Assembly (NCBI RefSeq): GCF_014648415.1
Contig: NZ_BMRB01000002.1
Span: forward strand, 1,261,260-1,325,259
Direction of reading: 5' to 3'
DNA: 64,000 bases
Origin: Actinokineospora fastidiosa
Lineage (GTDB): Bacteria; Actinomycetota; Actinomycetes; Mycobacteriales; Pseudonocardiaceae
The translations under genes were made by a program, and so were the position numbers. Below the pieces are notes generated by a model. It worked only from the letters and a program-made list of their open reading frames with translations. It was not told the DNA's origin and did not search any database. Of this stretch, positions 7,840 through 16,634 are shown piece by piece (the stretch's first letter is position 1; each line of letters opens with the position of its first letter).

Positions 7840-9177
7840 CTAGGGCCTGCCGCGGTCGAGGAAGCAGCGGACCGTGGGCTGCGTCGGCCAGCGGGCGGCG
7901 AGGCGCAGGCGCAGGCCGCGCAGTTCGTGGCTGATCGTGGTCATCGGGATGGCCGTGGCCTCGGCGAGCACCGGGGTGGCGATGGCGACGGCGGCCTCCG
8001 GCTGGCCCGCGCAGGCGTAGCAGTCGGCCAGCCGCAGGGCCAGCAGCACGGTGGCCGGGCGCAGGTGGGCGGGGACGACGGCCAGGGAGTGCTCGGTCGC
8101 CGTGATCGCGGCGTGGGCGACGGCGCGGTCGGCGGTGGCCGCGGCGATGTCGCGCAGCGCGCCGCCGATGCCCGCCTCGACGTGGACCTGGCCGTGCACG
8201 CCCGCGAGCCACGGCGCCTCCCGCTCGTCGTCAGCGGTCACGCGATCGAGGTGGCGGCGGGCGGCGGCGACGTCGGCGCTGGTCTCCCGCAGGTCGCCGA
8301 GGAGGGCGTGGCCGCGGGCGCGGTACAGGTGCGCGAGCGCCGACGTCCACGCCCGGTCGGGGGCGATGGCGGACAGGGCGTCGGCGTAGGACACGGCGCT
8401 GTGGCCGTCGTCCTCCAGGCGGGCCAGGGAACCCATGTCGCACAGCAACGCGGCGCGCAGGCTCGCGTCGTCGCACAGCGTCGCCCAGTTGAGGGCCTTG
8501 CCGTACAGCGCCATCGCCGCGCCGTGCTGGCCGGACAGCGTGCGCAGCTGACCGGCGAGACCGGCGTACCGGGCCGCGAGGTGGAACAACGCGGGCCGGT
8601 GCGCCGCCGCCGCGGGCGTCAGGGAGCGGACGATCAGGTGCAGCACGGCCTCGACGGCGGTGTGGATGCCCACCGGCCCGTGTTCCTCGCCGATGCGCGC
8701 GTACACGGCCAGCTGCGCGGCCAGGACGTGGATGACGTCGCCGCCGGTGTCCCCGGGCTCGGTGGTGAACGCGGTGTGGATCGCCGTCGCCGCGTCGGCT
8801 GGGGGGATGGCGCAGCCGTCGTCGCCGTGCAGGGGGCAGGTCAGGCCGTGGTGCGGCAAGCGCGCGGGCCAGCGGGCGGGCTCCCACGCGACGCCGAGCG
8901 CGCCGGGGGCGGTGAGCCCGCCGGGGAGCGGCGCGGGCGAGCCGACGCCCGCCGCGCTCTCGGCGTGGTACCGGGCCAGCCGCCCGTCCGCGCCCAGGAC
9001 GGCGTCGATGCGCTGGACGAGGTCGGGCGGGGGCTGCCGGTCCCCCGACTCCCACCGGCTGACGACGCTGTTGTGGTAGCCCAGCTCGGCCGCCAGCCGG
9101 GCCTGCGACAGGCCCGCCAGCTTGCGCCAGTGCCTGAGGACCCCGCCGAAGCCGGGGCCGTCCGGGTCGCCGTTCAG
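7840..9177 (-). CDS. XRE-family HTH regulator with TPR-like C-terminal repeats (CTG start)
   Basis: 445 residues if started at CTG 9177. The N-terminus holds a complete XRE helix-turn-helix: VLRHWRKLAGLSQARLAAEL followed by GYHNSVVSRWESGDRQPPP. From about residue 120 onward the protein is alanine/leucine-rich helical repeats of TPR type. No ATG, GTG or TTG lies in frame upstream of the HTH. The only start-like codon is CTG 9175-9177, which has GGGAGG about 7 nt upstream and begins LNGDPDGPGFG, the usual prefix of this family. Starting at TTG 8859 would delete the HTH. Such proteins act as ligand- or peptide-responsive regulators. The adjacent subtilisin gene is on the same strand but separated by a terminator. 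Confidence 0.75.
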   Translation of the reverse strand: MNGDPDGPGFGGVLRHWRKLAGLSQARLAAELGYHNSVVSRWESGDRQPPPDLVQRIDAVLGADGRLARYHAESAAGVGSPAPLPGGLTAPGALGVAWEPARWPARLPHHGLTCPLHGDDGCAIPPADAATAIHTAFTTEPGDTGGDVIHVLAAQLAVYARIGEEHGPVGIHTAVEAVLHLIVRSLTPAAAAHRPALFHLAARYAGLAGQLRTLSGQHGAAMALYGKALNWATLCDDASLRAALLCDMGSLARLEDDGHSAVSYADALSAIAPDRAWTSALAHLYRARGHALLGDLRETSADVAAARRHLDRVTADDEREAPWLAGVHGQVHVEAGIGGALRDIAAATADRAVAHAAITATEHSLAVVPAHLRPATVLLALRLADCYACAGQPEAAVAIATPVLAEATAIPMTTISHELRGLRLRLAARWPTQPTVRCFLDRGRP

Positions 9178-9244
9178 CTTCGCCTCCCGTCGTCGCGAGG
9201 GTGGGGACGAGTGTGCCCGACCGAGGGGGTGACCGGTAGCGGGC

Positions 9245-9279
9245 AGCCCGCCCGGCCGGAAGGCACGGCCGGGCGGGCT
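9245..9279 (-). terminator. Strong GC hairpin downstream of the subtilisin gene
   Basis: AGCCCGCCCGGCCG (9245-9258) pairs perfectly with CGGCCGGGCGGGCT (9266-9279) across a 7-nt loop. It lies between the subtilisin stop codon and the XRE gene, so it would end the protease transcript. On the minus strand no T-run follows, which is common in actinomycetes. Confidence 0.75.
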
Positions 9280-9336
9280 GTTCCTCTCCCTACGCCCCTT
9301 GATCTGGGGACGTCTTGATCAAGGGGACGTCTTTGC

Positions 9337-11196
9337 TCAGGGGACGTCGTAGCCGAGCGTGTAGGCGCCGGTCCCGCTGTAGGAGTGGACGCGGTAGCGG
9401 TAGTAGCCCGCCGTGCCCGTGTAGGTCAGCTCCTCGTCCGCGCCGGGCGAGGTGGAGCGGGCCACCGTCGACCAGCCGTAGCCGGTCCACTTCTGCAGGT
9501 ACAGGTCGAAGTCCGTGCCGTCGGGACCGTCGAGGCAGCCCGCGTGGGCGCCTGCGACGGTGGTGTGGAAGTAGCCGCCGTCGGGCTGGTAGACGCTGCC
9601 GCCGGAGGCCAGGGTGCCGGTCTTGACCGTCTCGCGGCCGTCGCAGCCGCCGGGCGGCGTGGTGCCGTTGACGGTCAACGTGAAGGTCGTCGTGCGGGTC
9701 GTGTCGGCGCCGACGGCGTTGACGGTGATCGGGTAGGCGCCCGCCGGGGTGGCCGCGGTCGTGCTGATGGTCATCGCCGAGGACTCGCCGGAGGTGACCG
9801 ACTCGGGGCGGAACGCGGCGGTCGCGCCCTCGGGCAGGCCCTTCGCCGCCAGCGTGACGGCCTGCGGGTCACCGGAGACCGTGCTGGTGGACACCGTCGC
9901 CGTCACCGAGCCGCCCGCGTCGGTGGCGCCGGAGGACGGCGAGACTGACACGGCGAAGTCGTCCTCGGCGGGCGTGCCGCTGTCGACGTGGAGCAGCTTG
10001 TTCGGCGAGCCCGTCCGCGGGTCGGTGACCACGCCGGAGGTGGCGTCGGCGACCATCCTGTCGCGCACCTGCTGCGGGGTGAACGTCGGGTTGGCCGCGG
10101 TGATCAGCGCCGCGACGCCCGCCACGTGCGGGGAGGCCATGGAGGTGCCGCTGGCGGTGGAGGTGGCGTCGTCGGCGGTCCACCACGTCGAGGTGATGCC
10201 CACACCCGGGGCGAACAGGTCCAGGCAGCTGCCCCAGTTGGAGAACGACGCCCGCCGGTCGGTCTTGTCGGTCGCGCCGGTCGTGATCGCCTCCGGCGTG
10301 CTGGCCGGGGACTTGGTGCACGCGTCGGCGTTGTCGTTGGCCGCGGCGACGGCGAAGGTGACGCCGTCGCGGATCGCGGCGGAGACGGCGTCGTTGAGCG
10401 CCTGGTACTTGCCGCCGCCGATGCTCATGTTGGCCACGGCCAGCTCGCCGGGGTCGTGGTCGGCGGCCACCCAGTCGATGCCCGCGATGATGTCGCTCCA
10501 CTGGCCCGAGCCCTGGCAGTTCATGATGCGCACGCCGACGAGCGTGGCGCCCTTGGCGATGCCGTGGGCCGTGCCGCCGACCGTGCCCGCCACGTGGGTG
10601 CCGTGGCCGTGGCAGTCGCTGCTGTCGTTGTCGTCGTCCACGGTGTCGCGCCCGTGCACGGCGCGGCCGCCGAAGTCGTTGTGCGTCACGCGCACGCCCG
10701 TGTCGAGGATGTAGACCCGCACGCCCGCCCCGGTGTTGGGGTAGGTGTAGGAGTTGTCCAGGGGCAGCGCGCGCTGGTCGACCCGGTCCAGGCCCCACGA
10801 CGCCGTCGGCGACTGGGTGCCCACCAGCCGTGCGGTGTGGTCCTGTTCGACGTAGGCCACCGACGGGTTCGCCGCCAACCGCCGCGCCGCCGCCTCCGGC
10901 AGCGAGACCGCGAAGCCGCGCAGCGCGTCCCGGTAGGTGTGGGTGACGGCGCCGCCGTACGCCTGGGCCAGGTCGGTCGCCCGCGCCTCGACACCCGCCG
11001 CGGAGACCGCGGTGTCCTTGAAGACGACGATGTAGGAGTCGGCGATCGCGGTCGCGCCGCCAGCGGACCGGATCTCGCCGGTCGCCGCGGCGCTGGTGGG
11101 CGCCAGCGTCAGCGGCAGGGCGACGGCGGCGGCCAGGATCGCGGCGCGCCGGGCCGTGCGGTGGCCGTAGCCGCCGCGCCGGGTGTTGTCGTGCAT
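9337..11196 (-). CDS. Secreted subtilisin-family serine protease (S8) with inhibitor propeptide
   Basis: 619 residues. Residues 1-37 are a Sec signal peptide (a run of arginines, then AAILAAAVALPLTLAPTSA). An I9 propeptide spans about 50-120 (YIVVFKD to VAYVEQD). The S8 catalytic domain runs about 130-400 with Asp165 (YILDTG), His198 (HGHGTHVAG), the oxyanion Asn near 287 and Ser352 (GTSMASPH), closely following proteinase K/aqualysin. An Ig-like linker (about 420-515) and a C-terminal pre-peptidase domain follow. AAGGAGAA precedes ATG 11196. It is an exported, self-processing protease; it has no operon partner. Confidence 0.95.
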   Translation of the reverse strand: MHDNTRRGGYGHRTARRAAILAAAVALPLTLAPTSAAATGEIRSAGGATAIADSYIVVFKDTAVSAAGVEARATDLAQAYGGAVTHTYRDALRGFAVSLPEAAARRLAANPSVAYVEQDHTARLVGTQSPTASWGLDRVDQRALPLDNSYTYPNTGAGVRVYILDTGVRVTHNDFGGRAVHGRDTVDDDNDSSDCHGHGTHVAGTVGGTAHGIAKGATLVGVRIMNCQGSGQWSDIIAGIDWVAADHDPGELAVANMSIGGGKYQALNDAVSAAIRDGVTFAVAAANDNADACTKSPASTPEAITTGATDKTDRRASFSNWGSCLDLFAPGVGITSTWWTADDATSTASGTSMASPHVAGVAALITAANPTFTPQQVRDRMVADATSGVVTDPRTGSPNKLLHVDSGTPAEDDFAVSVSPSSGATDAGGSVTATVSTSTVSGDPQAVTLAAKGLPEGATAAFRPESVTSGESSAMTISTTAATPAGAYPITVNAVGADTTRTTTFTLTVNGTTPPGGCDGRETVKTGTLASGGSVYQPDGGYFHTTVAGAHAGCLDGPDGTDFDLYLQKWTGYGWSTVARSTSPGADEELTYTGTAGYYRYRVHSYSGTGAYTLGYDVP

Positions 11197-11466
11197 GTCT
11201 CGGTTCTCCTTACTCGACCCGCTCACAGGGGAGGGGTGGCGCGGACGCGCCCCGAGGCAGGGTGTTCGGGGGCGCCGCCCGCGGCCGGGCGCAGGGGACC
11301 CGGCGCGGGTGGGCGAACCGTCGCAGCCCCCGCGATCGGCGGGCAACGGCGGGACCGAGGGGCGCAAAGAACCGGCAAACGGCACCCGGAACCCTTACCG
11401 CGCGTGACCGTTCCGCACCCGGACGCTCGACATCGCGTCACGGCGACTGTCAAACCGCGGCAAGGT

Positions 11467-11846
11467 TCACAGGTAGGGCTTGGTGATCAGCTCGATGGCG
11501 TGGCCCGCGGGGTCGAGAAAGTAGACGCCGCGGCCGCCGTGCTCGGTGTTGGTCTCGCCGGGGCGGTCATCCCCGGGTCGGCCCAGTGCTCGACGCCCGC
11601 TGCGCGCAGGCGGGCATGGGCGCGGTCGAACAGGTCATCGTCGAGCAGGAAGGCGTAGTGGCGCAGTTGGATCTCGTCGACACCGGGCAGCTCCGCGAAC
11701 TGCAACAGCACGCCGTCGTCGAGCAGGATGTTGGTGAACGGGCCCCACGACGGCGCCTCGGGCAGGTCGAGCAGCTCGCGGAAGAACCGCGCCGACTCGC
11801 CGCCGTCCTTGGCGGGGATGATGGTGTGGTTGAACTTCACGGGCAC
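11467..11846 (-). pseudogene. VOC-family protein, broken by a one-base frameshift
   Basis: The reading frame opens at GTG 11846 (GGAG 8-11 nt upstream) with VKFNHTIIPAKDGGESARFF, the start of a single-domain glyoxalase-fold protein. It goes out of frame after ADPGM near 11571-11574, where the minus strand reads GGGG. The rest of the domain is intact in the next frame (GETNTEHGGRGVYFLDPAGH, ending ITKPYL and a stop at 11467). Adding one G to the run restores a full protein of about 126 residues. It is the fourth gene of the Vat-Vgb operon, 10 nt after vgb. It is either a real disruption or a homopolymer sequencing error; the clean remaining frame favours an error or a very recent change. Confidence 0.75.
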
Positions 11847-11856
11847 GGCGGGTCTC

Positions 11857-12732
11857 CTAGGGCAGCGGTGTCGGGGCGATGCGGGCGAGGGCGCCGGATT
11901 CCAGGGCCGTCCACAGCGCACCGTCCGGGCCGAGGGTGATGCCGTGGGGCTCGGAGCCGGGGGTCGGCAGGTCGTGGACGGTGATCTCGCCGTCGACGGT
12001 GATGGAGCCGACGCGGTTGCCGCCCCATTCGGTGAACCACAGGGCGCCGTCCGCGCCCGGGGTGATGGCGTGCGGGCGGCCGGCGCGGTCGGGCAGCGGG
12101 AACTCCCGCACCTGCCCGTCCGTGGTGATCCGGCCGGTCAGGCCCGCGGCGATCGCGACGAACCAGAGCGCGCCGTCCGGTCCTGCGGTGATCCCGACCG
12201 GCGCGGCGGCCGGGGTGGGCAGCGGGTGGACGGTGACCGCGCCGTCCACGGTGATCCGCCCCACGGCGTTGGCCTGGTTCATGGTGAACCACAGCGCGTC
12301 GTCGGGGCCCGCCGTGATCGCCGACGGGAACGCGCCGGGCCGCGGGAGCGGGAAGCCGGTGACCTGCCCGTCGGTGGTGAGGCGGGCGATGCGGTCGGCG
12401 GCGGTCTCGGTGAACCACAGCGCGCCGTCGGGGCCGGTCGTGATGCCGAACGGCCCGCTGCCCACGGCGAACTCCGTGACCGCGCCGTCGGTGGTGATCC
12501 GGCCGATCCGGTCCGCCCGGTACTCGGTGAACCACAGCGCGCCGTCGGGGCCGGGAGTGATGACGGTGGGCCCGCTGTCCGGGTCGAGCCGGTGGTAGGC
12601 GGGCTCGCCGCCGGGGACCAGGCGGCCGATCATTCCACTGTGGACCATCGTGAACCACAGCGCGCCGTCCGGTCCGGTGGTCACCGCGTACGGGCCGCCT
12701 CCCGCGACGGGGAACTCCTCGATCAGGGTCAC
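11857..12732 (-). CDS. vgb: Virginiamycin B (streptogramin B) lyase, Vgb family
   Basis: 291 residues forming seven beta-propeller blades, each with the signature GPDGALWFT (seen near 20, 62, 100, 142, 185, 228 and 269). Vgb linearises group B streptogramins by opening the thr ester bond without water, using a metal-supported elimination. The catalytic set of staphylococcal Vgb appears conserved: His221 in RPHAIT, Glu235 in LWFTEWG, His263 in EPHGI and Glu278 in ALESG. Generic Vgb-like propellers often lack these, so true lyase activity is likely. The GTG start overlaps the stop of the acetyltransferase gene (GTGA), so the two are translationally coupled. It forms an operon with the streptogramin A acetyltransferase. 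Confidence 0.88.
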   Translation of the reverse strand: MTLIEEFPVAGGGPYAVTTGPDGALWFTMVHSGMIGRLVPGGEPAYHRLDPDSGPTVITPGPDGALWFTEYRADRIGRITTDGAVTEFAVGSGPFGITTGPDGALWFTETAADRIARLTTDGQVTGFPLPRPGAFPSAITAGPDDALWFTMNQANAVGRITVDGAVTVHPLPTPAAAPVGITAGPDGALWFVAIAAGLTGRITTDGQVREFPLPDRAGRPHAITPGADGALWFTEWGGNRVGSITVDGEITVHDLPTPGSEPHGITLGPDGALWTALESGALARIAPTPLP

Positions 12733-13379
12733 TGCTGCCGCTCCAGGCTCGCCGCGATGCGCTCGATATCGGCCGGGGCGCCCGCCATGATGGTCCGGAC
12801 GTGCTCGGTGATGACGTCGACGGGCCAGTCCCACCACGCGGCCCGGCGCAGCCGCTCCACGTCGGCGTCGTCGTAGCGCCGCCGGATGGGGCGGGCGGGG
12901 TTGCCGCCGACGATCGTGTAGGGCGGCACGTCGGCGGTGACGACCGCGCCCGCGGCGATGATGGCGCCGTCCCCGATCCGCACGCCGGGCATCACCGTGG
13001 CCCGGTAGCCGAACCAGACGTCGTTGCCCACCACGGTGTCGCCCCGGCTGGGCATGCCGGTGACGATGTCGAGCGTCCGCTCGGCCCACGCGCCGCCGAA
13101 CATGGTGAACGGGTAGGTCGAGACGCCCATCGTGGGGTGCTCCGCGCCCGCCATCAGAAACCGCGTGCCCGAGGCGATCGCGCAGAACCTGCCGATGACC
13201 AGGCGTTCGGGCCCGTAGGCGTAGAGCACGTTGCGCTGCTCGAACGCGGTCGCGCCGTCGGGGTCGTCGTAGTAGGTGTACTCGCCGACCTCGATGGTCG
13301 GGGAGCTGATGAGCGGTTTGAGGAACACCACCCGTTCGTGCGCGGGCAGCGGGTGCTGGGTCATCGGGTCCGGTGTCAA
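12729..13379 (-). CDS. vat: Streptogramin A O-acetyltransferase, Vat family (hexapeptide-repeat xenobiotic acetyltransferase)
   Basis: 216 residues. The protein follows Vat enzymes along its whole length: VFLKPLISSP, VEVGEYTYYDDPDGATAF-like strand (here IEVGEYTYYDDP), RFCAIASGTRFLMAGAEH, STYPFTMFGG and left-handed beta-helix hexapeptides VVGNDVWFGYRATVMPGVRI. His81 matches the catalytic histidine that activates the antibiotic hydroxyl. Acetyl-CoA is the donor and group A streptogramins (virginiamycin M type) the expected substrate. The start TTG 13379 overlaps the previous stop (TTGA) and gives MTPDPM, aligning with the N-terminus of known Vat proteins better than the internal ATG 13364. It is translationally coupled to both neighbours. 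Confidence 0.88.
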   Translation of the reverse strand: MTPDPMTQHPLPAHERVVFLKPLISSPTIEVGEYTYYDDPDGATAFEQRNVLYAYGPERLVIGRFCAIASGTRFLMAGAEHPTMGVSTYPFTMFGGAWAERTLDIVTGMPSRGDTVVGNDVWFGYRATVMPGVRIGDGAIIAAGAVVTADVPPYTIVGGNPARPIRRRYDDADVERLRRAAWWDWPVDVITEHVRTIMAGAPADIERIAASLERQQ

Positions 13380-13753
13380 CTGTCCACTCCTGCTTCGGTC
13401 GGGACGGGGTCGAGGAAGCCGTAGCCCGCGCGGACGCGGGCGCCGTCGGTGACCAGGACGACCACGCCGATGATCACGGCAGGGCCGCCCTCCGGCGCCA
13501 GTTCCCAGGTGAGCCGCACCACGCCGTGGTGGCCGTCGGCGCTCCCGGCGGCCCGGTAGCCCAGGCCGGGGAACTGGCGCTGCGCGGTGGCGATCACCGC
13601 GTCGACGGCGGCGCGGCCCGCCGCGGTGGCGATCGGGTCGACGTGGACCGCGTCGTCAGTCCACAGCGCGTCGACGAGCGCCCGCCGCCTGGCCTGGTCG
13701 CGCTCGTTCCAGGCCGCCAGGTAGCGCCGGGCCACGTCGTCAGGGTCGGACAT
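13376..13753 (-). CDS. SnoaL-like / NTF2-fold small protein
   Basis: 125 residues with the SnoaL-type cone fold: an N-terminal helix VARRYLAAWNERDQARRRAL, then DALWTDDAVHVDPI and strands ending in GVVVLVTDGARVRAGYGFLD. Members are small isomerases, hydratases or binding proteins. ATG 13753 follows GGAGG with 8 nt spacing. It is the first gene of the operon whose next members are Vat and Vgb, overlapping vat by 4 nt. A link with antibiotic detoxification is inferred only from this coupling. Confidence 0.75.
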   Translation of the reverse strand: MSDPDDVARRYLAAWNERDQARRRALVDALWTDDAVHVDPIATAAGRAAVDAVIATAQRQFPGLGYRAAGSADGHHGVVRLTWELAPEGGPAVIIGVVVLVTDGARVRAGYGFLDPVPTEAGVDS

Positions 13754-13868
13754 GGTCACCCCCTCCTCGTGTCTCGATCACACGCTAGGGCCGGGGGCGG
13801 GACGCGGAATCCGTCACGCCCCGGTACTTCGGTCCGGGCGCGACCGTCCGGTTAAGTACTGTCGGGCC

Positions 13869-16601
13869 GTGTTGCGCGGTCGGGGTGCGGAGATATCGGT
13901 CATCGACGGGCTGCTGGCGGACTGCCGGGCGGGCCGCAGCGGGTGCCTGCTCGTCACCGGGGAGCCGGGCATCGGCAAGACCGCGCTGCTGGAGCACGCG
14001 GCGGCGGCCGCGGCGGGGCTGCGGGTCGTGCGCAGCACCGGCGTCGAGTCCGAGGCGCACCTGCCGTTCGCCGGACTGCACCTGCTGCTGCGCGGGGCCA
14101 TGGACCACGTCTACGCCCTGCCCGCCCCGCAGGCGCGCGCCCTGCGCGGGGCCTTCGGCCTCGCCCCGGCCGAGCCGGGCGACCGGATGCTGGTCGGCCT
14201 CGCCGTCCTCTCGCTGCTCGCCGAGTACGCCGACGGCGAGCCCGTGCTGTGCCTGGTCGACGACGCGCAGTGGCTCGACCGCGCCTCGACCGAGGCCCTG
14301 CTGTTCGCCGCGCGGCGGCTCGACGCCGAGGGCGTTGGGCTGGTCATCGCCGCCCGGACCGACTTCGCCGCGCCCGGGCTCGCCCACCTGGCGCTGACCG
14401 GGCTCGACGCGCCCGCCGCCGCCGCGGTGCTGGCCGACCACGCCGCCGCGCTGAGCCCCGCCGACCGGTACCGGGTGCTCGCCGAGGCCCAGGGCAACCC
14501 GCTGGCCCTGCTGGAGCTGCCCGCCGCCATCGCCGAGGGCGGGCCGGTCGCCGCGGGCGCGGCGCTGCCGATGACCGACGCGGTCCAGGCGGCGTTCCTC
14601 GACCAGGCGCGGCGGCTGCCCGAGTCGACGCTGCGCCTGCTGCTCGTCGCCGCCGCCGAGGACACCGGGGACCGCGCGGTCCTGCTGCGCGCCGCCGAGC
14701 CGCTGGGCTGCCTGCCGACGGACCTGGTGCCCGCCGAGGCCGCTGGCCTGATCCGGGTGGACACCCACACCGTGCGCTTCCGCCACCCGCTCGTGCGGTC
14801 GGCGGTGTACCGGGCCGCGCCGGTCAGCCTGCGCATCGTGGTGCACACCGCGCTCGCCGACGCGCTCGACCGGCCCGACGACGCCGACCGGCGCGCCTGG
14901 CACCGGGCCGCGGTGACCAGCGGCCCCGACGAGCGGGTGGCCGCCGAGCTGGAGGACACCGCCCAGCGGGCCGCCACGCGCAGCGGGTACGCCGCCGCGA
15001 CCGCGGCCTACGAGCGCGCCGCCCGGCTGTCCTCGTCCGCTGCGGATCGCGCCCGCAGGCTCGTGCTGGCCGCGGAGGCGGCCGCCGAGGAGGGGGACAT
15101 CGACCGCATGGCCGACCTCGCCGCGTCCGCGCGCCCGGACGACCCCGCCCTGGCGGTCCGCGCCATCCGGGTGCGCGCCGCGGCGGCGTTCCACCACGGC
15201 TCGCTGCGCACGGCCAGCGGGCTGCTCACCGAGGCGGCGGCGCTCACCCCGGACCCGGCGGAGGCGGCCCGCGTCCTGCTCGACGCCGTGCACGCCGCCT
15301 GGTACCTCGGGGAGCGCGAGACCGCCGAGACCGCGGACCTGCTGGACGCCCTGCCGCTGCCGCCCGAGGACCCGCTGACCCCCGTCGCCCACCTGCTGAC
15401 CTGGGCGGTGCGCTCCGCGATCGGCCGGGGCGACCGGGACCCGCTGACCCGCGCCGAGCGGGTCGACGCCGCGCGCCGCACCGGGTACGGCGGCCCGCAC
15501 GACACGATCCTGGTCGCCGCGACCAGCCTGCAGGTCGCGGGCCAGGACGCCGAGGCGCGCCGAGTGGCGGGCGCGCTCCTGGCGCAGTGCCGGGAGAACG
15601 GGTGGATCGGCCGCACGCCGCCGGTGCTGGCCTGCCTCGCCCGGGCGTCGGTGTTCCTCGGCAGGCACCCCGACGCCGCCGACGAGGCGGGCGAGGCGCT
15701 GCGGATCGCGCGCGAACTGGGGCACCGGCAGTGGATCGCCGAGACCAGCGGCGTGCTGGCGTACCTGGCCGCGGTCTCCGGCGACGAGCGGGACTGCCAC
15801 GCCTTCGCCGACGACGCGCTCGCCGCGCCGGAGCCGGACGCGCCGCCGCCCGGCCTGTCCTGGGCGCAGTGGGCGCTGGCCCTGCTCGACCTCGGCAACG
15901 CCCGGTGGGAGTCGGCCCTGTCCCGGTTGGCCGCCCTGCACAGCGGGCCCGTGCGCCACCAGCTGCCCGGCGCGCGGAGCGTTCCCGACCTCGTGGAGGC
16001 GGCGGCGCGGCTGGGCAGGCCGGAGGACGCCCGCGCGCCGCTCGTCCTGCTCGAGGACTGGGCGCGGCAGGCGGGCCAGCCGTGGATCGACGCGCACGTG
16101 CGGCGCTGTCGCGCGCTGCTCGCGCCGGAGGAGGACGCCGAGGGGCTGTACCAGGCCGCGCTGGGGCTGCATCCCGACGACCGGCAGTTCGAGCGCGCGC
16201 GGACCGCGCTGCTGTACGGCGAATGGCTGCGCCGGGCGCGCCGCAGGTCCGAGGCCAGAACTCAGCTGCGCGCGGCGTTCGAGGCCTTCCGCAGGCTCGG
16301 CGCCGTCCCGTGGGCGCGACGGGCCCGCGCCGAACTCGACGCGACCGGCGAGGCCGTGCCCGTCGCCGCCGAGGGTCCGCTGGCCGCCCTCACCCCGCAG
16401 GAGCGCACGATCGTCCGGCTCGCCGCCCGCGGACTGTCCAATCGGGACATCGCGGCGCAGCTGTTCCTCAGCCCGAGGACCGTCGGCTACCACCTCTACA
16501 AGGCCTATCCGAAGCTCGGCGTCACGGCGCGGACGGAACTCGGCGCCCTTGCCGAAAGTGAGGGACTTTCCGCCGATTCCCGGCTTGATCGGGTGCGCTA
16601 G
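13869..16601 (+). CDS. LAL-type LuxR-family ATP-binding transcriptional regulator
   Basis: 910 residues. Walker A is GEPGIGKTALL (about residues 31-41), Walker B is VLCLVDDAQWLD (about 122-133), a long TPR-like alanine-rich helical middle follows, and the C-terminal LuxR helix-turn-helix lies at about 835-895 (LTPQERTIVRLAARGLSNRD, LFLSPRTVGYHLYKAYPKLG). LAL regulators use ATP binding to gate transcription of operons for secondary metabolism or uptake. GTG 13869 was chosen because TACTGT (13857-13862) ends 6 nt before it, predicting a leaderless mRNA. It is divergent from the SnoaL-vat-vgb operon with a 115-bp shared promoter region, making that operon a possible target. Confidence 0.88.
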   Translation: MLRGRGAEISVIDGLLADCRAGRSGCLLVTGEPGIGKTALLEHAAAAAAGLRVVRSTGVESEAHLPFAGLHLLLRGAMDHVYALPAPQARALRGAFGLAPAEPGDRMLVGLAVLSLLAEYADGEPVLCLVDDAQWLDRASTEALLFAARRLDAEGVGLVIAARTDFAAPGLAHLALTGLDAPAAAAVLADHAAALSPADRYRVLAEAQGNPLALLELPAAIAEGGPVAAGAALPMTDAVQAAFLDQARRLPESTLRLLLVAAAEDTGDRAVLLRAAEPLGCLPTDLVPAEAAGLIRVDTHTVRFRHPLVRSAVYRAAPVSLRIVVHTALADALDRPDDADRRAWHRAAVTSGPDERVAAELEDTAQRAATRSGYAAATAAYERAARLSSSAADRARRLVLAAEAAAEEGDIDRMADLAASARPDDPALAVRAIRVRAAAAFHHGSLRTASGLLTEAAALTPDPAEAARVLLDAVHAAWYLGERETAETADLLDALPLPPEDPLTPVAHLLTWAVRSAIGRGDRDPLTRAERVDAARRTGYGGPHDTILVAATSLQVAGQDAEARRVAGALLAQCRENGWIGRTPPVLACLARASVFLGRHPDAADEAGEALRIARELGHRQWIAETSGVLAYLAAVSGDERDCHAFADDALAAPEPDAPPPGLSWAQWALALLDLGNARWESALSRLAALHSGPVRHQLPGARSVPDLVEAAARLGRPEDARAPLVLLEDWARQAGQPWIDAHVRRCRALLAPEEDAEGLYQAALGLHPDDRQFERARTALLYGEWLRRARRRSEARTQLRAAFEAFRRLGAVPWARRARAELDATGEAVPVAAEGPLAALTPQERTIVRLAARGLSNRDIAAQLFLSPRTVGYHLYKAYPKLGVTARTELGALAESEGLSADSRLDRVR

Positions 16602-16634
16602 GCTGGTCGCACCGTCGCCGACACCGGGGGCATC

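Noticed and set aside
8231..9055. Alternative minus-strand frame over the XRE/TPR gene
   Set aside because: It gives Arg/Pro/Gly-rich sequence without fold motifs, while the frame from CTG 9177 reads through a complete HTH and the helical repeats.
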